Source of the DNA: DATAGZ01 sp036263455
GTDB taxonomy: Bacteria > Pseudomonadota > Alphaproteobacteria > Dongiales > Dongiaceae
DNA length: 51,218 nt
Direction of reading: 5' to 3'
NCBI GenBank assembly: GCA_036263455.1
Contig: DATAGZ010000020.1
Coordinates: 1-51,218, forward strand
A program made the translations under genes and the position numbers. This document shows, piece after piece, positions 33,280-41,476 of this stretch. The notes below the pieces were generated by a model, which saw nothing but the letters and a program-made list of their open reading frames with translations, had not been told where the DNA came from and made no database searches. Within the stretch, counting starts at the first letter, position 1. Every line of letters starts with the position of its first letter.

Positions 33280-34586
33280 GGCGCGGCGCCCGGATTTTCC
33301 AGCGGTGGTGCCAGGCGCGGAACCTGACGATGATGGCCGGGGGCAAAGCGGATGGAATCGTGTCCGTGGCAAAGCGGGCATTCCCACGCCCAGCCGGCGG
33401 TTTCGCCCAGGCAAAGACTACAATGCCAGGAGGGCGCGGGCGGCGCATCTTGCGCCCGCCGCAGCCAGGCGATTTCCTGATCCTTGTCGCCATCCTGGGC
33501 AAACCAGGTGCTCCAGAGCTGGCAGGCCTCGCGGTCGGGCGGATCGAGAGCCTCGAGATGGCGGCGCGCCTCTCCCCACAGACCGGCCTGGCAAGCGAGC
33601 TGCGCGCCAAGCCGATGAGCAGCGGGGTGGTCGGCCATGACCAGTCTTTCTCCCGCCCTGACCCGCTCGAGCGGCGGCATGTCGGCGGTGGCCGCGAAAA
33701 AAAGCGGCAGGAAGGCGGCCGAGGGTTCCTGCCAAAAACGCGCGATCAGGGTGAGCGCCTTTCGGGCATCGCCCAGTTCAAGCGCGGCCTGGACGGCCAG
33801 GAGCTGCGCGGGCAAAAAGTCAGGTCTCGCCTTGAGTGCGAGCTTGGCCTGACGCGAGGCGGTTTCCCCATCATTCTCGGCCAGCGCACGTCGCGCTCGT
33901 TCCGCATGGAGGCGAGAATGCCATAGTGCGCGCCGCTCGGCGGGACCTCGCGATGCGAGATGGTCGGCCTCGTCCCAGGCACCCCGCGAGAGCGCAAGTG
34001 TAAAGATCTCAGAGGCTGTTTCGCCGGAGAGCGAAGGCGCGGTCGCGAGGTCGCGCGCGATTTGCCAAGCCTCATCTTCCGCCCCCTTGGCGAGCAGGGC
34101 GCGCATCTCGCCGATTCGTCCCGCGACCTGCGTGCCGGGGTTACGCGCGAGGGCGTGAAATTTCGCGGCGGCGGTGCCGTATTCTCCCAATTCCTGCGCC
34201 ATCTGCGCTTCGAGAAGGAGCAGGAGCGGATCGCCGCTCAATAAATTTTGCGCCTTCTTGAGCCAGCCGTGCTGGGTAGCGTGGTCGCCCGTTGCGTGCG
34301 CCAAGAGGCCATGGAGCAGAAGGTTTCGGCTTTCGCGCCACCGCGCCCGCTCGCGCCGCTGGCGCCAGGCCCTTCCTGTGCGTCCGATGCGGCGCACCCC
34401 GCCGAGGAGGAAAGAGAAGATCAGCAGCAGCACGGCGAGCGCGCCGAACAGCAGACCGGTGCGGGTTTCTATGCGATAGCCCAGAAGTCCAATACTGACC
34501 CGGCCTTCCAGACTGGCAAGGGCAAGGAATATCGCCAGGAGGACGCCCAGCCGCAGCAGAAAGAGAAACAGGCGGAGGATGACCAT
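33276..34586 (-). CDS. hemY: HemY-family TPR membrane protein
   Basis: 436 residues from MVILRLFLFLLRLG at 34586. Two N-terminal membrane helices (about 3-24 and 33-58, HemY_N) precede TPR-like helical repeats. A C-terminal double CxxC ribbon (WHCSLC...WECPLCHG, residues ~380-400) suggests a bound metal. Enterobacterial HemY is encoded in the heme operon and its exact role is unclear; it is not the protoporphyrinogen oxidase of Bacillus. It directly follows the Mic60 gene (1-nt gap) in the order hemC, hemD, mic60, hemY. Confidence 0.9.
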   Translation of the reverse strand: MVILRLFLFLLRLGVLLAIFLALASLEGRVSIGLLGYRIETRTGLLFGALAVLLLIFSFLLGGVRRIGRTGRAWRQRRERARWRESRNLLLHGLLAHATGDHATQHGWLKKAQNLLSGDPLLLLLEAQMAQELGEYGTAAAKFHALARNPGTQVAGRIGEMRALLAKGAEDEAWQIARDLATAPSLSGETASEIFTLALSRGAWDEADHLASRGPAERRALWHSRLHAERARRALAENDGETASRQAKLALKARPDFLPAQLLAVQAALELGDARKALTLIARFWQEPSAAFLPLFFAATADMPPLERVRAGERLVMADHPAAHRLGAQLACQAGLWGEARRHLEALDPPDREACQLWSTWFAQDGDKDQEIAWLRRAQDAPPAPSWHCSLCLGETAGWAWECPLCHGHDSIRFAPGHHRQVPRLAPPLENPGAAP

Positions 34587-34587
34587 C

Positions 34588-35493
34588 TTACGCTTTGAGC
34601 AAGGCCGGCAACAGCGCATCGAGGCGGGCCACGGCCTTGTCCCATTTTAGCCGCCGCATCAATTGATCGCGCCAGCGTACCGCCTCGGCGGGCAGAGGGA
34701 GGGAAGCGAGCTCGTCGAGCACCTGGATAGCATTGCCGGATTGGGCGGCGAGCTCAGCGCGCGCGAGGCGATCCAGACTGCTGTCCCCTTCCGGCCGTTC
34801 CGGCCGGATTCGCACCATTGCGGCGAGATTGCTCTGTATGCGCGCCCAGACGCCCCGATCGCTGCCGCCGAGTGCATGCCGGTTGATCTCCGTTGCGATC
34901 GCCGCGGCAGGAAAAGCGCCGAGCAGTTGGTTGCGGGACGGTACGTCCTCGGTGGATAACGCGGCTATTCCCGTGAAGAAGGCGCGCAGGTCGGGCAAGT
35001 CGGGGGCGCCGGCCTTGGCGGTTTCCAGCGCCCCGGCAATATCGTGGCCGCTCGCGATGGCAGTGCGCAGATTCATGAGGGCGAGGGCTGCGACCAGATT
35101 GTGCGGGATGGCAGCGGGCGCCTCGATGCGGCGCTCATCCCGCGCCAACCGGTCGTCGAAAGTGGCCAGGCGGGCTTCCAGCGTGTCGAGTCGCGCAGGC
35201 ATTCCAGCGACCTGAGCCATGATCTTCTCGAGTCCGCTCAACCGGTCCTCGATTCCGGAAAGATCGGGGGGAGGCAGATGGGCGAGCCGCTGCTCGAAAC
35301 TGGCCAAGCGGTCCGACAGGTTGGCAATTTCCTGGCGCGTGGCTTGGTCGCGATTGTGCAGCCAGAGGCGGAGGAAGGCCGCGCCGGAAGCCAAGGCCGC
35401 CAATACGCCCAGCAGGAAAACTCCGACCAGCACAAGGGTGCGCGACCGGCGTGGTGAAATTTCCACGAACTTAGCCTCGACCGGTTCGCTCAT
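34588..35493 (-). CDS. Mic60/mitofilin-family inner-membrane protein
   Basis: 301 residues from the second of two adjacent ATGs (35491-35493), which leaves a few bases after GAGGA; the first ATG adds one residue. N-terminal membrane helix at about 18-40, then a coiled-coil stretch (about 45-130, LSDRLASFEQRLAHLPPPDL), then a helical mitofilin-type C-terminal region. Alphaproteobacterial Mic60 homologues encoded in the heme operon are the bacterial relatives of the mitochondrial MICOS protein that shapes cristae, and affect intracytoplasmic membranes. It overlaps hemD by 23 nt. Confidence 0.85.
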   Translation of the reverse strand: MSEPVEAKFVEISPRRSRTLVLVGVFLLGVLAALASGAAFLRLWLHNRDQATRQEIANLSDRLASFEQRLAHLPPPDLSGIEDRLSGLEKIMAQVAGMPARLDTLEARLATFDDRLARDERRIEAPAAIPHNLVAALALMNLRTAIASGHDIAGALETAKAGAPDLPDLRAFFTGIAALSTEDVPSRNQLLGAFPAAAIATEINRHALGGSDRGVWARIQSNLAAMVRIRPERPEGDSSLDRLARAELAAQSGNAIQVLDELASLPLPAEAVRWRDQLMRRLKWDKAVARLDALLPALLKA

Positions 35494-36193
35494 CATTCCT
35501 CAGCTGGTCATCCATGCAGCGCAATAATGACGGCAAGTCGGGGTGGTGCGCAACCCCGAGACTGCGAAAGGGCAGGTCGGCCGCCTGGGCGACGGCGGCG
35601 CTGAGGCACGTCGCATACGTGAAAGGCAGGGCCAATACCCCTGCTTCCCGGCATAAGCGACAGAAGATCCGCGCCGTACGTGGAGAAAAAAACAGGACGG
35701 CGGCGTAGAGATTCCCGGCGAGGCCCGCGCGGCACGAACCCGACAGCGCACGGGCGGGCGCGGACTCGTACCCCTCCCACCGTCGGGCCGGGAAACCTGC
35801 CGCACAAAGATCGTTCACGAGATTGCCTTGGCCCTTCGCCGTTGCATGCAAGCCGAGACCAGGCGGATGCTCGCGCAGGATCAGCTCAGCCAGGCTCTGC
35901 TTGTCCCCGCGTGCGTTGGCGATCGAGGAAAACCCCATGTCCTTGGCAATCGCTGCCGTATGATCGCCTACGGCAAAGACCAGAAAGTCCCGCCGGTTGC
36001 TCGCGCGGGCAAAGGCCCGCACGCCGTTTGCGCTGGTGAAGATCAAGGTCGTGATATCGTCGAGCGGCGGCGGCGTATCGCTGAATTGGATGTGCATGAG
36101 CGGCTCGAGGATCGGTTCATGGCCGCGCGCACGCACTGCCGTGGCGAGCGGCCCCGCATCTTCCTTAGGCCGGGTGATCAGGATCGACGCCAT
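35471..36193 (-). CDS. hemD: Uroporphyrinogen-III synthase
   Basis: 240 residues from MASILITRPKED at 36193, two bases after the hemC stop. Two-domain fold with the hinge around FTSANGVRAFARA and LFFSPRTARIF; sequences in this family are poorly conserved, so assignment rests on these motifs plus position after hemC. It closes and inverts ring D of hydroxymethylbilane. The end overlaps the mic60 start. Confidence 0.93.
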   Translation of the reverse strand: MASILITRPKEDAGPLATAVRARGHEPILEPLMHIQFSDTPPPLDDITTLIFTSANGVRAFARASNRRDFLVFAVGDHTAAIAKDMGFSSIANARGDKQSLAELILREHPPGLGLHATAKGQGNLVNDLCAAGFPARRWEGYESAPARALSGSCRAGLAGNLYAAVLFFSPRTARIFCRLCREAGVLALPFTYATCLSAAVAQAADLPFRSLGVAHHPDLPSLLRCMDDQLRNDERTGRG

Positions 36194-36195
36194 GG

Positions 36196-37116
36196 CTAGA
36201 GGCGGAAAAAGTCGGGACCGCCCGCGGCGAGAAGGGTCCGGCCGATTTCCTCGCCGAGTGCGCGCGCCTCGGAAGAGGCGGCTCGCCCTTCCGCGCGGTG
36301 ATATCTGGCGCCGTCGGGTGTCGCGATGAGCCCGCGCAGCCAGATCCTGTCGCCCTCGCGCAGCGCATAGGCCGCGAGCGGCGTGCGGCAAGAACCTTCG
36401 AGTACGGCGAGGCAGGCCCGCTCCGCCGCGGCAACGATGGCGGTGTCTCGGTCATCGATATCGTCCAGGAGCATACCCGTCCGCGCGTCCCCCTGCCGCG
36501 CTTGCACGGCGATGATCCCTTGAGACGGGGCGGGCAGCATTTCTTCCGCGGTGAAGACGGCGCTGGCACGTTCGGCGAGCTCCAGGCGCAACAAGCCGGC
36601 CTGGGCGAGCACAGTCGCCTGGGCTATGCCGGCCGTAATCTTGCGCAGCCGTGTCTCGACATTCCCGCGCAGAGGCACGAAGAGGCAGTCGGGGCGCGCC
36701 ATTCTGAGCTGAGCCTGCCGCCGTACCGACGAAGTTCCGATCACCGCACCTGGGGGAAGGTCGCTCAAGGCGGCAAAACCGGGCGCGATCAGGGCGTCGC
36801 GGGGGTCGGCGCGCGGCAAGACGGCACGGATTTCGAGCCCGTCGGGACCCAGCGCGGGCATGTCCTTCAGAGAATGGACCGCGCAATCGATGTGGTGGGC
36901 GAGCAGGGCCTCTTCGATCTCCTTGACAAACAGCCCCTTGCCCCCGAGCTCGACGAGGCTGCGATCCTGGACCCGGTCGCCCGTGGTGACGATCGGATGG
37001 ATTGTGACGGCCATGTCGGGGTGGCGCGCCAGCAGGGCGTCGCGCAGCAGGCCCGCCTGGCGCAAGGCCAGGGGCGAACCGCGCGTGCCGATGCGAATCT
37101 CATTTGCTCCCGTCAT
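36196..37116 (-). CDS. hemC: Porphobilinogen deaminase (hydroxymethylbilane synthase)
   Basis: 306 residues: IRIGTRGSPLALRQA, GKGLFVKEIEEALL, the VHSLKDMPA motif and the dipyrromethane-cofactor Cys in LEGSCRTPLAAY. It assembles four porphobilinogens into hydroxymethylbilane. First gene of hemC-hemD-mic60-hemY; the promoter must lie in the 34-bp divergent gap to tsaD or overlap tsaD. Confidence 0.97.
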   Translation of the reverse strand: MTGANEIRIGTRGSPLALRQAGLLRDALLARHPDMAVTIHPIVTTGDRVQDRSLVELGGKGLFVKEIEEALLAHHIDCAVHSLKDMPALGPDGLEIRAVLPRADPRDALIAPGFAALSDLPPGAVIGTSSVRRQAQLRMARPDCLFVPLRGNVETRLRKITAGIAQATVLAQAGLLRLELAERASAVFTAEEMLPAPSQGIIAVQARQGDARTGMLLDDIDDRDTAIVAAAERACLAVLEGSCRTPLAAYALREGDRIWLRGLIATPDGARYHRAEGRAASSEARALGEEIGRTLLAAGGPDFFRL

Positions 37117-37150
37117 GAAAAGTCCTTAGCTTGCCCAAGGAATTGACGCA

Positions 37151-38161
37151 ATGATTGTCCTGGGTATCGAAACATCCTGCGATGAGACGGCAGCGGCGCT
37201 GGTCGATGGATCGGGAAAGATTCACGCGTCGCTCATCCGGTCTCAATGGGAAGAGCACCGGCCGCATGGCGGAGTGGTCCCCGAGATCGCCGCGCGTGCC
37301 CATCTCGATCATTGCGCGCCGCTGGTCGAGGCGGTCCTGCGCTCGGCTGCGCTCGGCTGGCAGGACATCGACGCGGTCGCAGCCACGACCGGACCGGGGC
37401 TGATCGGTGGTGTGATCGTGGGCGCCGTCTTGGGCAAGGCACTCGCTTTGGCGCGCGATATTCCCTTCGTCGCGGTCAATCATCTCGAAGGCCATGCCTT
37501 GTCCGTGCGGCTCGGTGCGCGGGTGGATTTTCCGTATATGCTGCTGCTCGCCTCGGGTGGCCATTGTCAGTTGGTCGCGGTCGAAGGCGTGGGCTGTTAC
37601 CGGCGGCTCGGAACGACCCGCGATGACGCCGCAGGCGAGGCCTTCGACAAAGGCGCCAAGTTGCTGGGGCTTCCCCAACCAGGCGGTCCGGCCATCGCGG
37701 CGGCGGCACGGATGGCCGAGGCGCCGGTCGATCTGCCGCGGCCGTTTCATGGCGCGGCCCATTGCGATTTCTCCTTCAGCGGATTGAAGACCGCCTTGCG
37801 CCAAAGGGTCGGCGGCCGTTCTTTGACCGAGGCAGAGCGCGCAAACCTTGCCGCCGGACTGGAGCAGGCGATTGTGGCGTGTCTTGCCGACCGGACGGAA
37901 AGAGCGCTAGCCTTGGCGCCGAACGTGACCGCCCTTGTCGCCGCGGGGGGCGTCGCGGCCAATCGTGTCCTACGCGATCGGCTGGAGAGGCTGGGTATCG
38001 CGCGCGGTGTGCCGCTCATTCTCCCGCCCCCCGAATTGTGTACGGATAACGCCGCCATGATTGCCTGGGCGGGAATTGAACGCTTAAGATTGGGATGGCA
38101 GGACGGGCTGGACAGCTCGGTGCGGCCGCGCTGGCCGCTCGAGGAACTGACAGTGGGATAG
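37151..38161 (+). CDS. tsaD: tRNA N6-adenosine threonylcarbamoyltransferase TsaD
   Basis: 336 residues: LGIETSCDETAAALV, the metal-binding His pair in NHLEGH, and SGGHCQLVAV and GGVAANRVLRDRL signatures. Catalytic subunit that transfers threonylcarbamoyl to A37 of ANN-decoding tRNAs. The divergent position against hemC is common in alphaproteobacteria. The EVE-domain gene follows after 46 bp. Confidence 0.96.
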   Translation: MIVLGIETSCDETAAALVDGSGKIHASLIRSQWEEHRPHGGVVPEIAARAHLDHCAPLVEAVLRSAALGWQDIDAVAATTGPGLIGGVIVGAVLGKALALARDIPFVAVNHLEGHALSVRLGARVDFPYMLLLASGGHCQLVAVEGVGCYRRLGTTRDDAAGEAFDKGAKLLGLPQPGGPAIAAAARMAEAPVDLPRPFHGAAHCDFSFSGLKTALRQRVGGRSLTEAERANLAAGLEQAIVACLADRTERALALAPNVTALVAAGGVAANRVLRDRLERLGIARGVPLILPPPELCTDNAAMIAWAGIERLRLGWQDGLDSSVRPRWPLEELTVG

Positions 38162-38207
38162 GGGAGATTATGCCTAACGCCATTTATTGTCTGGAGGAAA
38201 AATAGCC

Positions 38208-38657
38208 GTGCGCTACTGGCTCATGAAATCGGAACCTTCCGCTTACTCCTGGCAGCAACTTCGCGCCGATAAAAAAACGGGGTGGAGCGGGGTGCGCAAC
38301 CATCAGGCGGCTTTGAATCTCAAGGCGATGAAAAAAGGCGACCGGGCCTTCTTTTATCATTCCAACGAAGGCAAGGAGATCGTCGGCATCTGCGAGATTA
38401 CCCGGGAAGCCTATCCCGATCCCAGCGACAGCACCGGTCGCTTCGTTCAGGTCGATGTCGTCCCGTTGGAAGAGTTCGCCCGGCCGGTCACGCTCGCTGC
38501 GATCAAGCAGACGCCCGCGCTCACCGATATCGCCCTCGTTCGGCTGTCGCGCCTGTCGGTCCAGCCGGTTAGCGCCGCACATTGGAAAATCATCTGCGGC
38601 ATGAGCAAAAAATCTGGAGAGGAAAAAAGTGACAAACGCACAAACCATTCCCGTTAA
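38208..38657 (+). CDS. EVE-domain protein
   Basis: 149 residues from the GTG at 38208, with GGAGGA at 38193-38198 as ribosome-binding site. YWLMKSEPSAYSWQQL starts the EVE (PUA-like) fold, followed by WSGVRNHQAALNLKAMKKGD and FYHSNEGKEIVGICEI. EVE domains bind modified bases such as 5-methylcytosine in nucleic acids; this stand-alone form is of unknown cellular role. The last 29 nt overlap the acs start, implying co-expression with acetyl-CoA synthetase. Confidence 0.9.
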   Translation: MRYWLMKSEPSAYSWQQLRADKKTGWSGVRNHQAALNLKAMKKGDRAFFYHSNEGKEIVGICEITREAYPDPSDSTGRFVQVDVVPLEEFARPVTLAAIKQTPALTDIALVRLSRLSVQPVSAAHWKIICGMSKKSGEEKSDKRTNHSR

Positions 38658-40563
38658 GGATGCCTGGAAGAAGGACGCCCTCATCGATGAGGCGCAGTAC
38701 CGGCGGATGTACGAACAATCCATCGCCGACCCCGAAGGCTTTTGGCGCGAGCAGGGGAAGAGCCTATTCTGGCATCGACCCTATACCAAGGTCAAGGATG
38801 TCGATTTTCATCCGCCTGTCCGCATCCGCTGGTTCGAGGATGGGGCGCTCAATGTCGCGGTGAATTGCATCGATAGACACCTGCCCGCCCGGGCGCAGCA
38901 GACGGCGATTCTGTGGGAAGGCGACGATCCTACCCAATCGCGGCATATCACCTATCAGGAACTTTCCGAGCAGGTGGGCAGGCTCGGCAATGTTCTCCGG
39001 CGGCACGGCGTGAAAAAGGGTGACCGGGTCACGATCTACATGCCGATGATTCCCGAGGCGGCCTACGCCATGCTGGCCTGCGCCCGGATCGGCGCGATCC
39101 ATTCGGTCGTGTTCGGCGGCTTCTCCGCCGAGGCGCTGGCAGGAAGGATCCAAGATTGCGGTTCGGCGCTGATCATCACCGCTGACGAGGGTGTGCGCGG
39201 CGGTCGTAAGGTCGCCCTCAAGGCTAATGTCGACAAGGCGGCCGCACATTGCCCCAGTCTCAAGACTTGCCTGGTCGTCAAGCGAACCGGCAGCGGGATC
39301 GGCTGGCAGGACGGACGGGATTACTGGCTCGAGGAGGAGATGGCCGGGGTTTCCGCCGAATGCGCGCCCGAGATCATGAATGCGGAAGACCCGCTGTTCA
39401 TTCTCTATACCTCGGGCTCGACGGGTCAACCCAAGGGCGTGCTGCATACCAGCGCCGGTTATCTTCTCTATGTGGCGATGACGCATCGGTATGTCTTCGA
39501 TTATCGCGAGGGCGAGGTCTATTGGTGCACCGCCGATATCGGATGGGTGACTGGCCATTCCTATATTCTCTATGGTCCGCTGGCCAACGGCGCCACGACC
39601 CTCATGTTCGAGGGCGTGCCCACCTATCCCGACGCTTCGCGCTTCTGGCAAGTGTGCGAGAAGCACCGCGTCAACATCTTTTATACCGCGCCGACCGCGA
39701 TCCGCGCCTTGATGCGCGAAGGGCCTGACTGGGTCCGTAAGGCGGACCGTTCCAATCTGCGGGTCTTGGGCTCGGTGGGCGAGCCGATCAATCCCGAGGC
39801 TTGGCTATGGTACTACAGAGTGGTGGGCGAGGAGCGCTGCCCGGTCGTCGATACCTGGTGGCAAACGGAAACCGGCGGTATCATGATATCTCCGCTGCCC
39901 GGCGCGATTCCGCTCAAGCCCGGCTCGGCGACGCGGCCCTTTTTCGGCGTGAAGCCCGCTCTGGTCGACCAAGGCGGCCATGTCCTGGAAGGCGCCGCCA
40001 CCGGCATGCTCGTGCTGACCGATTCTTGGCCCGGGCAGATGCGCAGCGTCTACGGCGACCACCAGCGCTTCGTCGATACCTATTTCAAGGCCTATCCCGG
40101 CACGTATTTCACGGGTGACGGCTGCCGGCGCGACGAGGATGGCTATTACTGGATCACCGGCCGTGTCGATGATGTCATCAATGTCGCGGGGCACCGCCTC
40201 GGCACGGCGGAGATCGAATCGGCGCTGGTGGCGCATGCGAAGGTCGCGGAAGCGGCGGTCGTTGGCTATCCCCATGACATCAAGGGCCAGGGCATCTACG
40301 CCTATGTGACCCTCAAGATCGGGGCGGAGCCCAGCGACGAACTGAAGCGCGAGCTCATCCAATGGGTGAGAGAGGAAATAAGTCCGATCGCGACGCCAGA
40401 TATCGTACAGTGGGCGCCTGGCCTCCCCAAGACGCGCTCGGGAAAAATCATGCGGCGCATCCTGCGCAAAATTGCGGAAAACCAATTCGACAGTCTGGGC
40501 GACATCTCGACCCTCGCCGATCCGGGCGTAGTGGAGGATCTCGTACGTAATCGGGAAAGGTGA
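38629..40563 (+). CDS. acs: Acetyl-CoA synthetase (AMP-forming)
   Basis: 644 residues from a GTG at 38629 preceded by GGAGAGGAAA. Activates acetate to acetyl-AMP and acetyl-CoA. Adenylation motif YTSGSTGQPKGVLHT, WWQTETGG, the YFTGDG hinge region and the acetylatable Lys in TRSGKIMRR near residue 605, the site of Pat/CobB-type regulation. Its start lies inside the EVE-domain gene. A 90-bp AT-rich gap with an exact CtrA box follows. Confidence 0.96.
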   Translation: MTNAQTIPVKDAWKKDALIDEAQYRRMYEQSIADPEGFWREQGKSLFWHRPYTKVKDVDFHPPVRIRWFEDGALNVAVNCIDRHLPARAQQTAILWEGDDPTQSRHITYQELSEQVGRLGNVLRRHGVKKGDRVTIYMPMIPEAAYAMLACARIGAIHSVVFGGFSAEALAGRIQDCGSALIITADEGVRGGRKVALKANVDKAAAHCPSLKTCLVVKRTGSGIGWQDGRDYWLEEEMAGVSAECAPEIMNAEDPLFILYTSGSTGQPKGVLHTSAGYLLYVAMTHRYVFDYREGEVYWCTADIGWVTGHSYILYGPLANGATTLMFEGVPTYPDASRFWQVCEKHRVNIFYTAPTAIRALMREGPDWVRKADRSNLRVLGSVGEPINPEAWLWYYRVVGEERCPVVDTWWQTETGGIMISPLPGAIPLKPGSATRPFFGVKPALVDQGGHVLEGAATGMLVLTDSWPGQMRSVYGDHQRFVDTYFKAYPGTYFTGDGCRRDEDGYYWITGRVDDVINVAGHRLGTAEIESALVAHAKVAEAAVVGYPHDIKGQGIYAYVTLKIGAEPSDELKRELIQWVREEISPIATPDIVQWAPGLPKTRSGKIMRRILRKIAENQFDSLGDISTLADPGVVEDLVRNRER

Positions 40564-40582
40564 CCGCTTTCGCCGCTATTTA

Positions 40583-40597
40583 TTAATAATTGGTTAA
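40583..40597 (+). promoter_or_regulatory. Exact CtrA consensus box (TTAA-N7-TTAA) before glpR
   Basis: TTAATAATTGGTTAA followed by C matches TTAA-N7-TTAAC exactly. It sits in an AT-rich gap between acs and the GlpR-like gene, 56 bp before the latter's ATG, and overlaps an AATAAT-N9-ATTATT inverted repeat (40585-40605). Confidence 0.5.
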
Positions 40598-40653
40598 CTA
40601 TTATTGCAACGCGAGCTGAGCTGTGGTAATGAAAAGGCCCAAGGGGGGTGTCC

Positions 40654-41439
40654 ATGGTCCAGCAGCGCCAGCATCGCCATGAGGAAATTCTCGAATTGGT
40701 CCGCCGCCGCGGTTACGTGCCTATCGAGGCGCTCGCGGCACATTTCGCGGTGACTGCCCAGACGATCCGCCGCGATCTCAATCAATTATCCGACCAGGAT
40801 CTGCTGCGCCGTTATCATGGCGGGGCGGGATTGGCCTCATCGGTGGAGAATGTTTCCTATTCGACCCGACAGGTACACATGCTCGAGGAGAAGCGCCGCA
40901 TTGCGCGCACCTGCGCCCAACATATTCCCAATGATTCCTCGCTTTTCATCAATATAGGCACGACCAGCGAAGAAGTCGCCCGTGCGCTGTTACGTCATCG
41001 TGGCCTTCGTGTGATCACCAACAACCTGAACGTCGCGGCGATCCTGTCCGAGAACCAGTCCTGCGAGCTGATCGTCGCGGGCGGCCAGGTACGCCATGCC
41101 GACCGTGCCATCATCGGAGAAGCCGCGCTCGATTTTATTTCCCAGTTTCGAGTGGATTTTGCAATTGTCGGCGTTTCGGGCATCGATCTGGACGGCACGC
41201 TGCTCGATTACGATTACAGCGAAATCCGCGCGGCGCAACTCATCATGCGAAATTCCCGCCAGCACTTCCTGATATCGGATCACTCGAAATACGAGCGCAA
41301 ACCGCTGGTCAGGCTTGGCAATATCGCCGATGTCGATGCCTTTTTCACCGATGTGGCGCCGCCCGATCCTATCCGGGAGATTCTGGAAGAGAATGACATC
41401 CGGCTGCACATTGCGCCTGTCGATTACGTTCTGTTTTAG
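40654..41439 (+). CDS. DeoR-family transcriptional regulator, GlpR-like
   Basis: 261 residues from the ATG at 40654, spaced 7 nt from AAGGGGGG; a GTG two codons earlier is also possible. N-terminal winged helix (AVTAQTIRRDLNQLSDQDL) and sugar-phosphate-binding DeoRC domain. The match to E. coli GlpR is close throughout (INIGTTSEEVA, ITNNLNVAAIL, IIGEAALDFISQFRVDFAIVGVSGID). GlpR represses glycerol-3-phosphate genes; none lies in the window, so this is an orphan copy. rimO follows after 37 bp. Confidence 0.9.
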   Translation: MVQQRQHRHEEILELVRRRGYVPIEALAAHFAVTAQTIRRDLNQLSDQDLLRRYHGGAGLASSVENVSYSTRQVHMLEEKRRIARTCAQHIPNDSSLFINIGTTSEEVARALLRHRGLRVITNNLNVAAILSENQSCELIVAGGQVRHADRAIIGEAALDFISQFRVDFAIVGVSGIDLDGTLLDYDYSEIRAAQLIMRNSRQHFLISDHSKYERKPLVRLGNIADVDAFFTDVAPPDPIREILEENDIRLHIAPVDYVLF

Positions 41440-41476
41440 ATAGCGGATCCGGTCCAAGTCGGCTATAGAGGCGGCC

